Below, piece by piece: positions 33,898 to 42,188 of a DNA stretch of 64,000 nucleotides (position 1 is its first letter; every line of letters starts with the position of its first letter). The DNA is from Zoogloea sp044344315 (GTDB taxonomy: Bacteria > Pseudomonadota > Gammaproteobacteria > Burkholderiales > Rhodocyclaceae). Made by a program: the position numbers and the translations under genes. The DNA lies in assembly GCF_044344315.1 (NCBI RefSeq), contig NZ_JBIJDC010000009.1:1-64000 (forward strand). Reading direction: 5' to 3'. The notes below the pieces were generated by a model, which searched no databases, was not told where the DNA came from, and saw only the letters and a list, made by a program, of their open reading frames with translations.

Positions 33898-34480
33898 GGC
33901 TCGCCAGGGGCGTGTGGCTGCGGGCAATGAGCTCGCGGATGTCGTCCTTCATGCGTGTGATGTCGCCGTCGAACTTTTCGCAGTTCATCATCGATACGCC
34001 GAAAACGTAGGCATAGAGGAGCATGCTGCGGGTCGAGGCTTCGTGCATCGGCACCCCGCAGGCCAGGAACAGCTCCCGGGCGCAGCGCAGCCGCCAGGCG
34101 TCCACTTCCTCGACGATGAGCGCGGCGGCGGGGTCGCGGCGGGCCCATTCGCGCATGGCCAGCTCGATCAGGATGCCCTTGCGGTTGCGGCTGGTGCTGT
34201 AAACATCGATGACGCGGAAGATCTGCGCTTCCTCGCCGCCGGCCTCCGGCCGGGTCTGCTTGATGATGTCGCGGATGCGCCCGTCCTTCCAGGTTTCGAG
34301 AATGCCCGAGAGGAGATCCTGGCGGTCCTTGAAATGCCAGTAGAAACTACCCTTGGTCACATGCAGGCGTTTGGCCAGGACTTCGACACGCACGCCTGTC
34401 ACGCCCTCGTCGGCGAGGGTGTCGAGGGCGGCCTGGATCCAGGCTGCACGGTCAAGCTGAAGGCGGGGGGGCTTTTCCAT
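33887..34480 (-). CDS. TetR-family transcriptional regulator
   Basis: Likely repressor, divergent from etfBA. The helix-turn-helix is in the N-terminal 60 residues (GVRVEVLAKRLHVTKGSFYW is the recognition region), and the rest is an unspecific ligand-binding helical domain. I choose the ATG at 34480 (MEKPPRLQLDRAAW, 197 aa). An upstream start at 34510 would overlap a promoter-like TTGACG and a CCGTACGG palindrome, so it is less likely. An acyl-CoA or organic-acid ligand is suggested by the downstream etf and acyl-CoA dehydrogenase genes, but nothing in the sequence proves it. Confidence 0.88.
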   Translation of the reverse strand: MEKPPRLQLDRAAWIQAALDTLADEGVTGVRVEVLAKRLHVTKGSFYWHFKDRQDLLSGILETWKDGRIRDIIKQTRPEAGGEEAQIFRVIDVYSTSRNRKGILIELAMREWARRDPAAALIVEEVDAWRLRCARELFLACGVPMHEASTRSMLLYAYVFGVSMMNCEKFDGDITRMKDDIRELIARSHTPLASPKP

Positions 34481-34491
34481 ACGGCGTAGTA

Positions 34492-34524
34492 TTGACGGTT
34501 CGAAGGCCATACGCTACCGTACGG
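34492..34524 (+). promoter_or_regulatory. Candidate etfBA promoter with overlapping TetR operator
   Basis: TTGACG (34492-34497) and TACCGT (34515-34520) are 17 bases apart, a possible plus-strand promoter with a weak -10. A perfect palindrome CCGTACGG (34517-34524) covers the -10, and further TACG half-sites occur at 34480 and 34510. The block lies just upstream of the divergent TetR start. A repressor site here could control both sides; this is inference. Confidence 0.4.
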
Positions 34525-34711
34525 AAAGTGACAAAGCAAGGTGGCCTGTGAGAAGCTGCCACCTGCTGTACCGAACTGCCTCCCGCGCGTCTTCGCGCCA
34601 TGGGTCGGGTGGTCGGAAAACAGGTTTGCGGGCAGGTCTCTTCGCGGGACTCGCCTTCGGTCGCAAACCCATAAAACTGGTGGAGAAAATCCAATTTCAA
34701 GGAGCGCAGCA

Positions 34712-35461
34712 TTGAAGATTCTGGTTCCCGTTAAACGTGTGGTCGATTACAACGTCAAGGTCCGCGTGAAGAGCGACGGTACGGGCGTGGATATTGCCAA
34801 CGTCAAGATGTCCATGAACCCCTTTGACGAAATCGCCGTCGAAGAGGCCGTCCGCCTGAAGGAAGCTGGCGTTGCCACCGAAGTGGTGGCTGTGTCCTGC
34901 GGCGTGGGGGCATGCCAGGAAACCCTGCGTACCGCCATGGCCATTGGCGCCGACCGGGGTATCCTGGTCGAGACCGATGCCGAGCTGCAGCCCCTGGCCG
35001 TGGCCAAGCTGCTCAAGGCCCTGTGCGACAAGGAACAGCCCCAGGTGGTGATCTGTGGCAAGCAGGCTATCGACGACGATGCCAACCAGACCGGCCAGAT
35101 GCTCTCGGCGCTGATGGGCTGGCCCCAGGCCACCTTCGCCTCCAAGGTGGCGGTAAGTGCCGGCAAGGCCACGGTGACCCGCGAGATCGACGGCGGCCTC
35201 GAGACCCTCGAGATTGCCCTGCCGGCGGTGGTGACCACCGACCTGCGTCTCAACGAGCCGCGCTATGCGACGCTGCCGAACATCATGAAGGCCAAGAAGA
35301 AGCCCCTCGAAACCGTCAAGCCGGCGGATCTGGGGGTGGATGTGACGCCCCGCCTGACCACCCTGAAGGTGGTTGAACCGGCCAAGCGCAGCGCCGGCGT
35401 GATGGTGGCTGACGTGGCTCAGCTGGTCGACAAACTCAAGAACGAAGCGAAGGTGCTGTGA
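34712..35461 (+). CDS. etfB: Electron transfer flavoprotein beta subunit
   Basis: Small subunit of ETF that accepts electrons from acyl-CoA dehydrogenases and passes them to ETF:quinone oxidoreductase. It has 249 aa, the canonical length. The start is a rare TTG at 34712 with AAGGAG eight bases ahead, giving MKILVPVKRVVDYNVKVRVK. An ATG far upstream is in frame but would add a non-family leader. The ETF-beta signature VTREIDGGLETLEIALPAVV is present. Its stop shares one base with the etfA ATG. Confidence 0.96.
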   Translation: MKILVPVKRVVDYNVKVRVKSDGTGVDIANVKMSMNPFDEIAVEEAVRLKEAGVATEVVAVSCGVGACQETLRTAMAIGADRGILVETDAELQPLAVAKLLKALCDKEQPQVVICGKQAIDDDANQTGQMLSALMGWPQATFASKVAVSAGKATVTREIDGGLETLEIALPAVVTTDLRLNEPRYATLPNIMKAKKKPLETVKPADLGVDVTPRLTTLKVVEPAKRSAGVMVADVAQLVDKLKNEAKVL

Positions 35462-36402
35462 TGACGGTTCTGGTTATTGCCGAGCACGACAATGCGTGCC
35501 TGAAGGGCGCGACCCTCAACACGATTACTGCGGCAGCCCGGCTGGGTGGTGACATCGCCGTGCTGGTGGTGGGTTCCGCTGCGGGGGCCGCCGCTGAGGC
35601 CGCCTCGAAGGTTGCGGGCGTGACCAAGGTGCTGGTGGCCGATTCGGCTGCCTTCGCCGACCAGTCCGCCGAAAACGTGGCGGCGCAGATCCTCGCCGTC
35701 GTCGGTGCTTCCGCGGGTGCGATCAGCCATGTGCTGGCTCCGGCCACCACCTTCGGCAAGAACGTGCTGCCCCGTGTGGCCGCCCTGCTGGATGTGGCCC
35801 AGATCTCCGAGATCGTTGCCATTGAATCGGCCGACACCTTCGTGCGTCCGATCTACGCAGGCAATGCCCTGGCCACGGTCAAGTCCGCCGATGCCGTCAA
35901 GGTCATTACCGTCCGCACCACGGCCTTCGAAGCCGCGGGGGAGGGTGGCAGTGCTGCGGTCGAGCAAGTGTCGGCGGTGGCCGATTCCGGCTTGTCGAAG
36001 CTGCTGGGCCGCGAGCTGACCAAGTCGGCACGTCCCGAACTGGGCGCCGCCAAGATCATCGTTTCGGGTGGTCGTGGCATGGGCAGCGGTGAGAACTATC
36101 ACGCGGTCCTGGAGCCCCTGGCCGACAAGCTCGGTGCTGCTCTCGGTGCCAGTCGTGCGGCGGTGGATGCGGGCTACGTGCCCAACGACTACCAGGTTGG
36201 TCAGACCGGCAAGATCGTCGCGCCCCAGCTTTACCTGGCTGTGGGCATCTCCGGTGCCATCCAGCATCTGGCCGGCATGAAGGATTCCAAGGTGATTGTG
36301 GCGATCAACAAGGATCCTGAAGCTCCCATCTTCCAGGTGGCTGACTACGGTCTGGTGGCCGATCTGTTCGAGGCGGTTCCCCAGCTCACGGCCGCGGTCT
36401 GA
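35461..36402 (+). CDS. etfA: Electron transfer flavoprotein alpha subunit
   Basis: FAD-carrying subunit of ETF, 313 aa from ATG 35461; the in-frame GTG at 35458 is an alternative. The N-terminal domain starts VLVIAEHDN. The C-terminal FAD-binding domain holds VSGGRGMGSGENY, then YVPNDYQVGQTGKIVAPQLY, GISGAIQHLAGMKDSKVIVA and INKDPEAPIF. Paired with the acyl-CoA dehydrogenase at 37150, it gives the dehydrogenase and its electron acceptor in one locus. Confidence 0.97.
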   Translation: MTVLVIAEHDNACLKGATLNTITAAARLGGDIAVLVVGSAAGAAAEAASKVAGVTKVLVADSAAFADQSAENVAAQILAVVGASAGAISHVLAPATTFGKNVLPRVAALLDVAQISEIVAIESADTFVRPIYAGNALATVKSADAVKVITVRTTAFEAAGEGGSAAVEQVSAVADSGLSKLLGRELTKSARPELGAAKIIVSGGRGMGSGENYHAVLEPLADKLGAALGASRAAVDAGYVPNDYQVGQTGKIVAPQLYLAVGISGAIQHLAGMKDSKVIVAINKDPEAPIFQVADYGLVADLFEAVPQLTAAV

Positions 36403-36431
36403 GCGCGTTAACGGGTCCGGGGCCTGCCTGA

Positions 36432-37097
36432 ATGAACTTTCAGCCCGACCTCTTCTCCACAGCGTGGCATGTGTTTGCCGCACTGTGTGGGGCAGGGGTC
36501 GGGCTGTGGATCCTTCGTACGGCCCCATGGCGTCGCCTGCTCGACGGGCATCAGCTGAATGCTGTTCTCGGCGCTGCCGTCATCCTGACCCTGCTGTGGA
36601 GCCTCAATGCCGGCGTCTATCCCGGACTGAATCTCCACCTGCTGGGGGCCATGGCGACGACGCTGATCTTCGGGCCGCAACTGGCTCTCGTCGTGCTTGG
36701 CCTGGCCCTGGCCGGTGTGACCCTCAACGGCAGTGTCGAGTGGGGCGCCTACCCGATCAACTTTCTGGTGATGGGGATCATCCCGGTGGCGCTGGGCAGC
36801 CTCTATTTCACGCTCATCGAGCGCTGGCTACCGCGGCACTTTTTTGTCTATATCTTTGTCAATGCCTTCATCGGCGCTGCCGTGATCGTCCTGCTCCAGG
36901 GCCTCATCGCATCGCTGACCCTCTTTGCTGCCGGCGCTTACCCGGCGGACAAGCTGCTGTCCGAGTATCTGCCTTTCTTTCTGCTGCTGGGCTTCGCCGA
37001 AGCATGGCTGTCGGGCATGGCCCTGACCCTGCTGGTGGTGTACTGCCCGGAGTGGGTGGCGAGCTTTGATGACAGAAGTTACCTGATGAACAAGTAA
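36432..37097 (+). CDS. CbiM-like energy-coupling factor permease, polytopic membrane protein
   Basis: A 221-aa membrane protein with about six hydrophobic helices, from MNFQPDLFSTAWHVF. It resembles the CbiM/NikM S-component-like permeases used for nickel or cobalt uptake (segments LHLLGAMATTLIFGPQLAL and ALAGVTLNGSVEWGAYPINF). The His-rich extreme N-terminus that binds metal in true CbiM is absent; only H13 is near it. No ATPase or T-component gene is adjacent. It is wedged between etfA and an acyl-CoA dehydrogenase. A metal-uptake role is uncertain. Confidence 0.7.
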   Translation: MNFQPDLFSTAWHVFAALCGAGVGLWILRTAPWRRLLDGHQLNAVLGAAVILTLLWSLNAGVYPGLNLHLLGAMATTLIFGPQLALVVLGLALAGVTLNGSVEWGAYPINFLVMGIIPVALGSLYFTLIERWLPRHFFVYIFVNAFIGAAVIVLLQGLIASLTLFAAGAYPADKLLSEYLPFFLLLGFAEAWLSGMALTLLVVYCPEWVASFDDRSYLMNK

Positions 37098-37149
37098 GCC
37101 GGCCTGCCTGGTCGTAAAACCTAAAACAACATTCCGTGGAGAAAAAACA

Positions 37150-38946
37150 ATGAGCAGCTACACCGCACCCCTTCGCGACATGCAGTTCGTGCTGCGCGAA
37201 CTCGCCGACCTCGACGCCGTAGCCGCCCTGCCGGGTTGTGAGGATGCGTCCCCCGATGTCGTCGACGCCATTCTTGAAGAAGCCAATAAATTTGCCAGTG
37301 GCGTGATCGCGCCCCTCAACTGGACCGGTGACCAGGAAGGCGCCACCTGGGATAACGGCGAGGTGCGTACCGCCACCGGCTGGAAGGAAGCCTACAAGCA
37401 GTTCGCCGAGGCCGGCTGGACAGCACTGGCCTGCGAGCCGGAGTTCGGTGGTCAGGGCCTGCCCAAACTGGTTTCCACGGCTGTGATGGAAATGTGGAAG
37501 TCGGCCAACATGGCCTTCTCCCTGTGTCCGATGCTGACCAATGGCGCCATCGAGTCCATCAAGCTGCGCGGTACCGACGAACAGAAGGCCCAATACCTGC
37601 ACAAGATGGTGAGCGGTGAATGGACCGGCACCATGAACCTCACCGAGCCCTCTGCCGGCTCCGACCTGGCCGCCGTGCGCACCCGCGCCGTTCCCCAGGG
37701 TGATGGCACCTACAAGATCTTCGGTCAGAAGATCTTCATCACTTACGGCGAGCATGACATGACCGACAACATCATCCATCTGGTGCTGGCACGTCTGCCG
37801 GACGCACCGGAAGGGGTGAAGGGCATTTCCCTGTTCGTTGTGCCCAAGTTCCTGCTCAAGGCCGACGGCAGCCCCGGCGAGCGTAACGACGTGCACTGCG
37901 TGTCCATCGAGCACAAGCTCGGCATCCACGCCAGCCCGACAGCCGTGCTGGCCTTCGGCGACAAGGGGGGTGCCATCGGCACTCTGGTGGGCGAAGCCAA
38001 CCGCGGCCTCGAGTACATGTTCATCATGATGAACGAAGCCCGCTTCGCCGTCGGCATGGAAGGCCTGGCCCTGTCCGAGCGTGCCTACCAGCAGGCCCTG
38101 GCCTACGCCAAGGACCGCATCCAGGGTACCGAGGCCGGCGTGCGCGGCGGCCCGAAGGTGAGCATCATCCATCACCCCGACGTGCGTCGCATGCTGATGA
38201 GCATGAAGTCGCAGATCGAGGCCCAGCGCGCCCTGGCCTACGTGGTTGGCGCTGCGACCGACATGGCCCACTATCACCCGGACGAGGCCGTGCGTGCCCA
38301 GAACCAGGCCTTCATGGATCTGATGATCCCGGTGGTCAAGGGCTGGCTCACCGAAGCCTCCATCGAGATCACTTCCACCGGCGTGCAGGTGCATGGCGGC
38401 ATGGGCTTCATCGAGGAAACCGGTGCGGCACAGCATTTCCGCGACGCACGGATCACGTCGATCTACGAAGGCACCACGGCCATCCAGGCCAATGACCTGA
38501 TCGGTCGCAAGATCGCCCGGGAAGGTGGCCAGACCGTCAAGCTGGCCATCGCCGAGATGCGCCGGGTCGAGGCCCAGTTGTCGGAGGCGGCCGGCGAAGA
38601 GTTCGCCGCGATCCGCAAGTCCCTTTCCGCCGCCGTGACGGCACTGGAAGAGGCGGTTGCCTACATCGTCGCCACCTACGGTGCCGACATCAAGTCGGCG
38701 TCGGTGGGTTCCGTCCCCTTCCTCAAGCTGCTGGGCATTGTTGCCGGCGGCTGGCAGATGGGACGTGCCGCGCTGGTGTCGGCCCGCCGTCTGGCCGAGG
38801 GCGGTGGCGATGCATCCTTCTACAAGGCCAAGATCACCACGGCGCGCTTCTATGCCGACCATGTGCTGGCTCAGGCGCCGGGCCTGGCCTACTCGGTGGT
38901 CAGCGGTGCCGCGGGCGCCCTGGCGCTGACGGAAGACCAGTTCTGA
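37150..38946 (+). CDS. Acyl-CoA dehydrogenase, 600-residue class with C-terminal extension
   Basis: FAD-dependent alpha,beta-dehydrogenase, 598 aa, longer than the 380-aa core enzymes. The flavin and substrate motifs EWTGTMNLTEPSAGSDLAAV and FGQKIFITYGEHD are in the middle domain. GVQVHGGMGFIEETGAAQHF and RITSIYEGTTAIQANDLIG contain the probable catalytic base E440. The C-terminal 130 residues are the extra helical domain seen in DmdC/AcdA-like enzymes, some of which act on 3-methylthiopropanoyl-CoA; the substrate here cannot be told. A 39-base hairpin-free gap precedes the start; two strong hairpins follow the stop. Confidence 0.93.
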   Translation: MSSYTAPLRDMQFVLRELADLDAVAALPGCEDASPDVVDAILEEANKFASGVIAPLNWTGDQEGATWDNGEVRTATGWKEAYKQFAEAGWTALACEPEFGGQGLPKLVSTAVMEMWKSANMAFSLCPMLTNGAIESIKLRGTDEQKAQYLHKMVSGEWTGTMNLTEPSAGSDLAAVRTRAVPQGDGTYKIFGQKIFITYGEHDMTDNIIHLVLARLPDAPEGVKGISLFVVPKFLLKADGSPGERNDVHCVSIEHKLGIHASPTAVLAFGDKGGAIGTLVGEANRGLEYMFIMMNEARFAVGMEGLALSERAYQQALAYAKDRIQGTEAGVRGGPKVSIIHHPDVRRMLMSMKSQIEAQRALAYVVGAATDMAHYHPDEAVRAQNQAFMDLMIPVVKGWLTEASIEITSTGVQVHGGMGFIEETGAAQHFRDARITSIYEGTTAIQANDLIGRKIAREGGQTVKLAIAEMRRVEAQLSEAAGEEFAAIRKSLSAAVTALEEAVAYIVATYGADIKSASVGSVPFLKLLGIVAGGWQMGRAALVSARRLAEGGGDASFYKAKITTARFYADHVLAQAPGLAYSVVSGAAGALALTEDQF

Positions 38947-38973
38947 TCGATGGCTCGCAGCGATAGGTAAGGG

Positions 38974-38993
38974 CAGGGGCCATCCGGCCCCTG
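38974..38993 (+). terminator. Hairpin just after the acyl-CoA dehydrogenase gene
   Basis: A perfect 8-base stem, CAGGGGCC (38974-38981) with GGCCCCTG (38986-38993) and a 4-base loop, 28 bases after the stop. It is followed by TTCCGC and not by a U-run, so alone it is a weak terminator. Confidence 0.4.
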
Positions 38994-39023
38994 TTCCGCA
39001 GCTCACCGCAAGGTGGGGCGCGG

Positions 39024-39067
39024 AGAATGACAAAGGCCGACGGCGAACCGTCGGCCTTTGTCATTCT
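39024..39067. terminator. Bidirectional rho-independent terminator between convergent genes
   Basis: A 20-base perfect inverted repeat (39024-39043 and 39048-39067) around a CGAA loop. The arms carry AAAGG/CCTTT, so each strand has a short U-rich end. It lies between the acyl-CoA dehydrogenase (plus) and ppiC (minus) stops and would end both transcripts. Confidence 0.8.
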
Positions 39068-39079
39068 GCCCAGGCCGTC

Positions 39080-39859
39080 TTACTTGACGGTGGCCTTGGT
39101 GCGCAGCTCGGCGATGTGACGCTCGACGCGCATCTGCTCCAGGCGCTGCTTCAGCTGGCCCTTGGCTTCGTCGAAGGACGGCGCCTTGACCGGACGGCTG
39201 TCTTCGAGCTTGATCACGTGGTAGCCGAAGTCGGACTTGACCGGGGTGGTGGTGTACTTGCCCTTCTCGAGCTTGGTCAGGCCGTCGGCAAACGGCTTGA
39301 CGAAGCCGGCCGGGTTGGCCCAGCCCAGGTCGCCGCCCTTGTCCTTGGAGCCCGGGTCCTTGGACTGCTTGGCCAGCTCGTCGAACTTCTCGCCCTTGTC
39401 GAGCTTGGCGATGATGGCCTTGGCCTCTTCTTCCTTCTCGACGAGGATGTGGCGAGCCTTGTATTCCTTGTCACCCAGCTGGGACTTGATCTTCTCGTAC
39501 TCGGCCTTGATTTCGGCGTCGGTGACCGGGTGGGCTTTTACGTAGTCCTGCAGGTAGGCGCGAATCAGCACCGCCTGGCGGGCGAGCTCGACCTGGGCCT
39601 GCACGTTGCCGGCCTTCTCGAGGCCCTTCTTGCGGGCTTCCTGGGCGAGTACTTCGCGGCGGACCAGCTCTTCCTTGACCGCGTTGCGCAGTTGTTCGGA
39701 GTCCGGCGCGCCCTGGGCCTTCTGCTCGCTGATCATCACGTCGGCGCGGGCTTGGGGAATCGCGGTGCCGTTCACGGTGACGACGGTCTGAGCGAAGGCG
39801 GGGATCGCGACGAAGGCCGCGATGAGGGACAGAGCCAGACGGCTCGGGACGATCTTCAT
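39080..39859 (-). CDS. Periplasmic parvulin-type peptidyl-prolyl isomerase
   Basis: Exported PPIase that helps fold envelope proteins, 259 aa. The signal peptide ends IPAFA/QTVVTVNG. A SurA-like N-terminal helical part (residues about 25-130) is followed by a parvulin domain with KARHILVEKEEEAKAII, then KDKGGDLGWANPAGFVKPFA and SDFGYHVIKLED. It is shorter than SurA and has a single rotamase domain, as in the PpiC/PrsA-like proteins of betaproteobacteria. It follows bolA at 34 bases in the yciB-yciI-bolA-ppiC group. Confidence 0.92.
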   Translation of the reverse strand: MKIVPSRLALSLIAAFVAIPAFAQTVVTVNGTAIPQARADVMISEQKAQGAPDSEQLRNAVKEELVRREVLAQEARKKGLEKAGNVQAQVELARQAVLIRAYLQDYVKAHPVTDAEIKAEYEKIKSQLGDKEYKARHILVEKEEEAKAIIAKLDKGEKFDELAKQSKDPGSKDKGGDLGWANPAGFVKPFADGLTKLEKGKYTTTPVKSDFGYHVIKLEDSRPVKAPSFDEAKGQLKQRLEQMRVERHIAELRTKATVK

Positions 39860-39893
39860 CAGGTTTCCTTGCTTGGGTGTTGCGGTTTGAAAG

Positions 39894-40157
39894 TCAGTTT
39901 TCTTCGGGACTGCGTGCCTGGATGGCCAGGGCGTGGATTTCCTTGCGCATCAGTTCGCCCAGGGCATCGTAGATGATCCGGTGGCGGGCGACGGTGTTCT
40001 TGCCCTGGAACGCAGTGGACACGATGGCGAGGCGATAGTGCCCGCCACCGGAACGCGCGCCAGCGTGACCCGCGTGCAGATGACTGTCGTCGATCAGTTC
40101 GAGGCTGACGGGCTGAAGGCTCGCCAGGCGGGCGCGGATCTCATCCATCACGTTCAT
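39894..40157 (-). CDS. bolA: BolA-family protein
   Basis: Small stress- and iron-sulfur-linked protein of 87 aa that usually pairs with monothiol glutaredoxin. The BolA features are DDSHLHAGHAGARSGGGHYR, with the conserved His-rich loop, and the helical tail HRIIYDALGELMRKEIHALAI. The ATG overlaps the yciI stop by 4 bases. A DNA-binding role is known only for E. coli BolA and is not assumed. Confidence 0.94.
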   Translation of the reverse strand: MNVMDEIRARLASLQPVSLELIDDSHLHAGHAGARSGGGHYRLAIVSTAFQGKNTVARHRIIYDALGELMRKEIHALAIQARSPEEN

Positions 40158-40456
40158 TGGGGAAAGACCTTCTTGAAGGGCTTGACCGTGCAGCGGGCAA
40201 ACACGCCGGTGGTGCTGTAGGGGTCGGCATCGGCCCAGGCCTGGGCATCGGCGAGGGAGGCAAATTCGGCAACGATGACGCTGCCGGTGAAGCCGGCAGC
40301 ACCGGGGTCGGGGGAGTCTACCGCCGGGCAGGGGCCGGCCAGGATCAGGCGGCCGTCGGCCTGCAGGGCCTGCAGACGGGCCAGGTGCTCGGCACGCACG
40401 GCCATCCGCTTGTCGTGGGAGTTGGGGGCGTCTTCACCGATCAGGGCATACAGCAT
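40154..40456 (-). CDS. YciI-family protein
   Basis: Small ferredoxin-like-fold protein of 100 aa (MLYALIGEDAPNSHDKRMAV, then ARLQALQADGRLILAGPCPA). YciI relatives resemble the muconolactone-isomerase fold and have a conserved His-Asp dyad; H14 and D15 (NSHDKR) fit. No confirmed reaction is known for this branch. The start shares one base with the yciB stop (minus strand), and bolA follows with a 4-base overlap. Conserved linkage with yciB and bolA is common in betaproteobacteria. Confidence 0.9.
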   Translation of the reverse strand: MLYALIGEDAPNSHDKRMAVRAEHLARLQALQADGRLILAGPCPAVDSPDPGAAGFTGSVIVAEFASLADAQAWADADPYSTTGVFARCTVKPFKKVFPQ

Positions 40457-40992
40457 TACTTGGGTTCCTCTTCAAGGTAACGGGACAGCAGCATTCCCTG
40501 GGCCAGGACGAACACGAGCATCAGCCCCATGCCGCCGAACAGCTTGAAATTGACCCAGGTGTCTTCGGAGTAGGTGTAGGCAACAAACAGGTTGAGGACA
40601 CCCATGCCGGCAAAAAAGGCCGCCCAGGCAAGGTTGAGGCGCCCCCACAGGGCGTCGGGCAGCTTCAACTGTGCTTCCATCAGGGTGCGGATCAGGTTCT
40701 TGCGCAGTACCAGTGCCGAGAACAGCAGGGCGCCTGCAAAGAACCAGTAAAGCACAGTGGGCTTCCACTTGATGAAGGTGGGGTTGTGGAAGAGGAGGGT
40801 GGCACCGCCGAACACGGTGACAATGCCGAAACTCACCCACAGCATGGTATCCACCTTGCGATGGCGGAACCACACCCACGCGATCTGCCCGATGGTGGCG
40901 ACGATGGCCACTGCCGTGGCGGCGAAGATCCCCGAGAACTTGTAGGCAACAAAAAACAGGATGATGGGAAACAGGTCAAAAAGGAATTTCAT
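40456..40992 (-). CDS. yciB: Inner membrane-spanning protein YciB (septation protein A family)
   Basis: Polytopic inner-membrane protein needed for normal septation in Shigella and linked to envelope synthesis in E. coli. It has 178 aa with five to six helices. MKFLFDLFPIILFFVAYKFS is the family N-terminus, and KPTVLYWFFAGALLFSALVL, LNLAWAAFFAGMGVLNLFVA and DTWVNFKLFGGMGLMLVFV follow. The frame is open 210 bases upstream, but the ATG at 40992 fits the family. It heads the yciB-yciI-bolA-ppiC group. Confidence 0.95.
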   Translation of the reverse strand: MKFLFDLFPIILFFVAYKFSGIFAATAVAIVATIGQIAWVWFRHRKVDTMLWVSFGIVTVFGGATLLFHNPTFIKWKPTVLYWFFAGALLFSALVLRKNLIRTLMEAQLKLPDALWGRLNLAWAAFFAGMGVLNLFVAYTYSEDTWVNFKLFGGMGLMLVFVLAQGMLLSRYLEEEPK

Positions 40993-41050
40993 CGGTCGGA
41001 GAGCGGAAGGCGAGGAACGAGACGGGGAAGGTTGTCCGGAGGAGGGCGGG

Positions 41051-41449
41051 TCAGGCCGGTTCGGCGCGATTGCGCATGTGGTCTGCCAGACCCTCGATAG
41101 CGCCCCACAAGCGTTCGCGCAGGGGGCTGGCGGGGATGCACTCGTCAAAAGCCTGCTGCATGCACATAAGCCACTGGTCCCGCTCGGCGCTGGCGATGGC
41201 AAAGGGCAGATGGCGCGCGCGCAGCCGGGGGTGGCCGAACTCCTGCTCGTACAGCGGCGGGCCGCCCAGCCAGCCGCTTAAATATTTGAAGAGCTTCTCC
41301 TCGGAGCCGGATAGATCTTCCGGGTGCATCTGGCGTACGTCCCAGGCCTCCGGGAGGGTGTCCATCAGGGTGTAGAAGCGATGCACGAGGCGGCGGATGC
41401 CTTCGGCGCCACCCAGGTCGGAGTAGGGCGTAGCTTGCTCAGGCACCAT
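41051..41449 (-). CDS. Group II truncated hemoglobin
   Basis: Heme protein of the 2/2 globin fold, 132 aa from ATG 41449 (MVPEQATPYSDLGG); a GTG at 41476 would add nine residues. Group II marks are the Tyr at B10 (RFYTLMD), the proximal His in LRARHLPFAI and the Trp at G8 in RDQWLMCM. Possible roles are oxygen or nitric-oxide handling. The start overlaps the ETHE1-like gene by 11 bases, so the two are likely co-translated. Confidence 0.9.
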   Translation of the reverse strand: MVPEQATPYSDLGGAEGIRRLVHRFYTLMDTLPEAWDVRQMHPEDLSGSEEKLFKYLSGWLGGPPLYEQEFGHPRLRARHLPFAIASAERDQWLMCMQQAFDECIPASPLRERLWGAIEGLADHMRNRAEPA

Positions 41450-42149
41450 GGATGTCGTGTTCTCCAACGTGGCCACAGCGAAGATTGGCGGACAGGGCCT
41501 CGTCGATCATGTGCGGGCGGGGCAGGTCGAGCTTAGCCATCAGTTCGATGAATTCATCCCTGCTCCGGCCGGACAGGCGCGGGTTGCTGGTTTTTTCCTG
41601 ACCGATGCACGAGACGCGGGCGCCGCGGTAGTCATGGCCCGGATAGACCAGGGTTTCGTCGGGCAGCACGAAGAGGCGTTCAGTGATGCTGTCGTAGAGG
41701 GTCCCTGCATCGCCACCCTGGAAGTCGGTCCGACCGCAGCCGCCGATCATCAGGGCGTCGCCGGTGAACAGCCGGTCGCGCCAGTGGTAGGTGACGCAGC
41801 TGGGGGTGTGACCGGGCGTCGGGATCACGCGGATGAGTTCGTTGCCGAAGATGATGGTGTCGCCGTCGGACAACAGGCGGTCGGCGCAACCCACACCACC
41901 ACCGGCACCTATGGCACTGCGTGCGCCGGTCAGTTCGCACAGCCCGGCGGCTCCCGTGATGTGATCGGCATGGATGTGGGTCTCCAGAATCCAGGCCAGC
42001 TGGAGCTCCTGCTCCTGCAGAAAGGTGATGTAGGCGCCCACGTGCTCCTTGACCGAGTCGATGATGACCGCGTCGCCCGTCAGGGGATCTGCAAGCAGAT
42101 GGCTGAGGGTGCTGCTGGTGGGATCGAAGAATTGATGGAACAGGATCAT
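41439..42149 (-). CDS. ETHE1-like metallo-beta-lactamase-fold persulfide dioxygenase
   Basis: Mononuclear iron enzyme that oxidises glutathione persulfide to sulfite. It has 236 aa. The metal site is THIHADHITGA, with further ligands in PTPGHTPSCV, LFTGDALMIGGCGRTDFQGG and YPGHDYRG, a combination typical of ETHE1 (GCGRTDFQGG separates it from glyoxalase II). The C-terminus carries RSRDEFIELMAKLDLPRP, also seen in ETHE1. The coupled globin suggests a sulfide/oxygen module. envZ precedes it after 39 bases. Confidence 0.9.
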   Translation of the reverse strand: MILFHQFFDPTSSTLSHLLADPLTGDAVIIDSVKEHVGAYITFLQEQELQLAWILETHIHADHITGAAGLCELTGARSAIGAGGGVGCADRLLSDGDTIIFGNELIRVIPTPGHTPSCVTYHWRDRLFTGDALMIGGCGRTDFQGGDAGTLYDSITERLFVLPDETLVYPGHDYRGARVSCIGQEKTSNPRLSGRSRDEFIELMAKLDLPRPHMIDEALSANLRCGHVGEHDIHGA

Positions 42150-42188
42150 GGGAACACTAGGAGGAGGGAGACGGACCTGATTCTAGCT

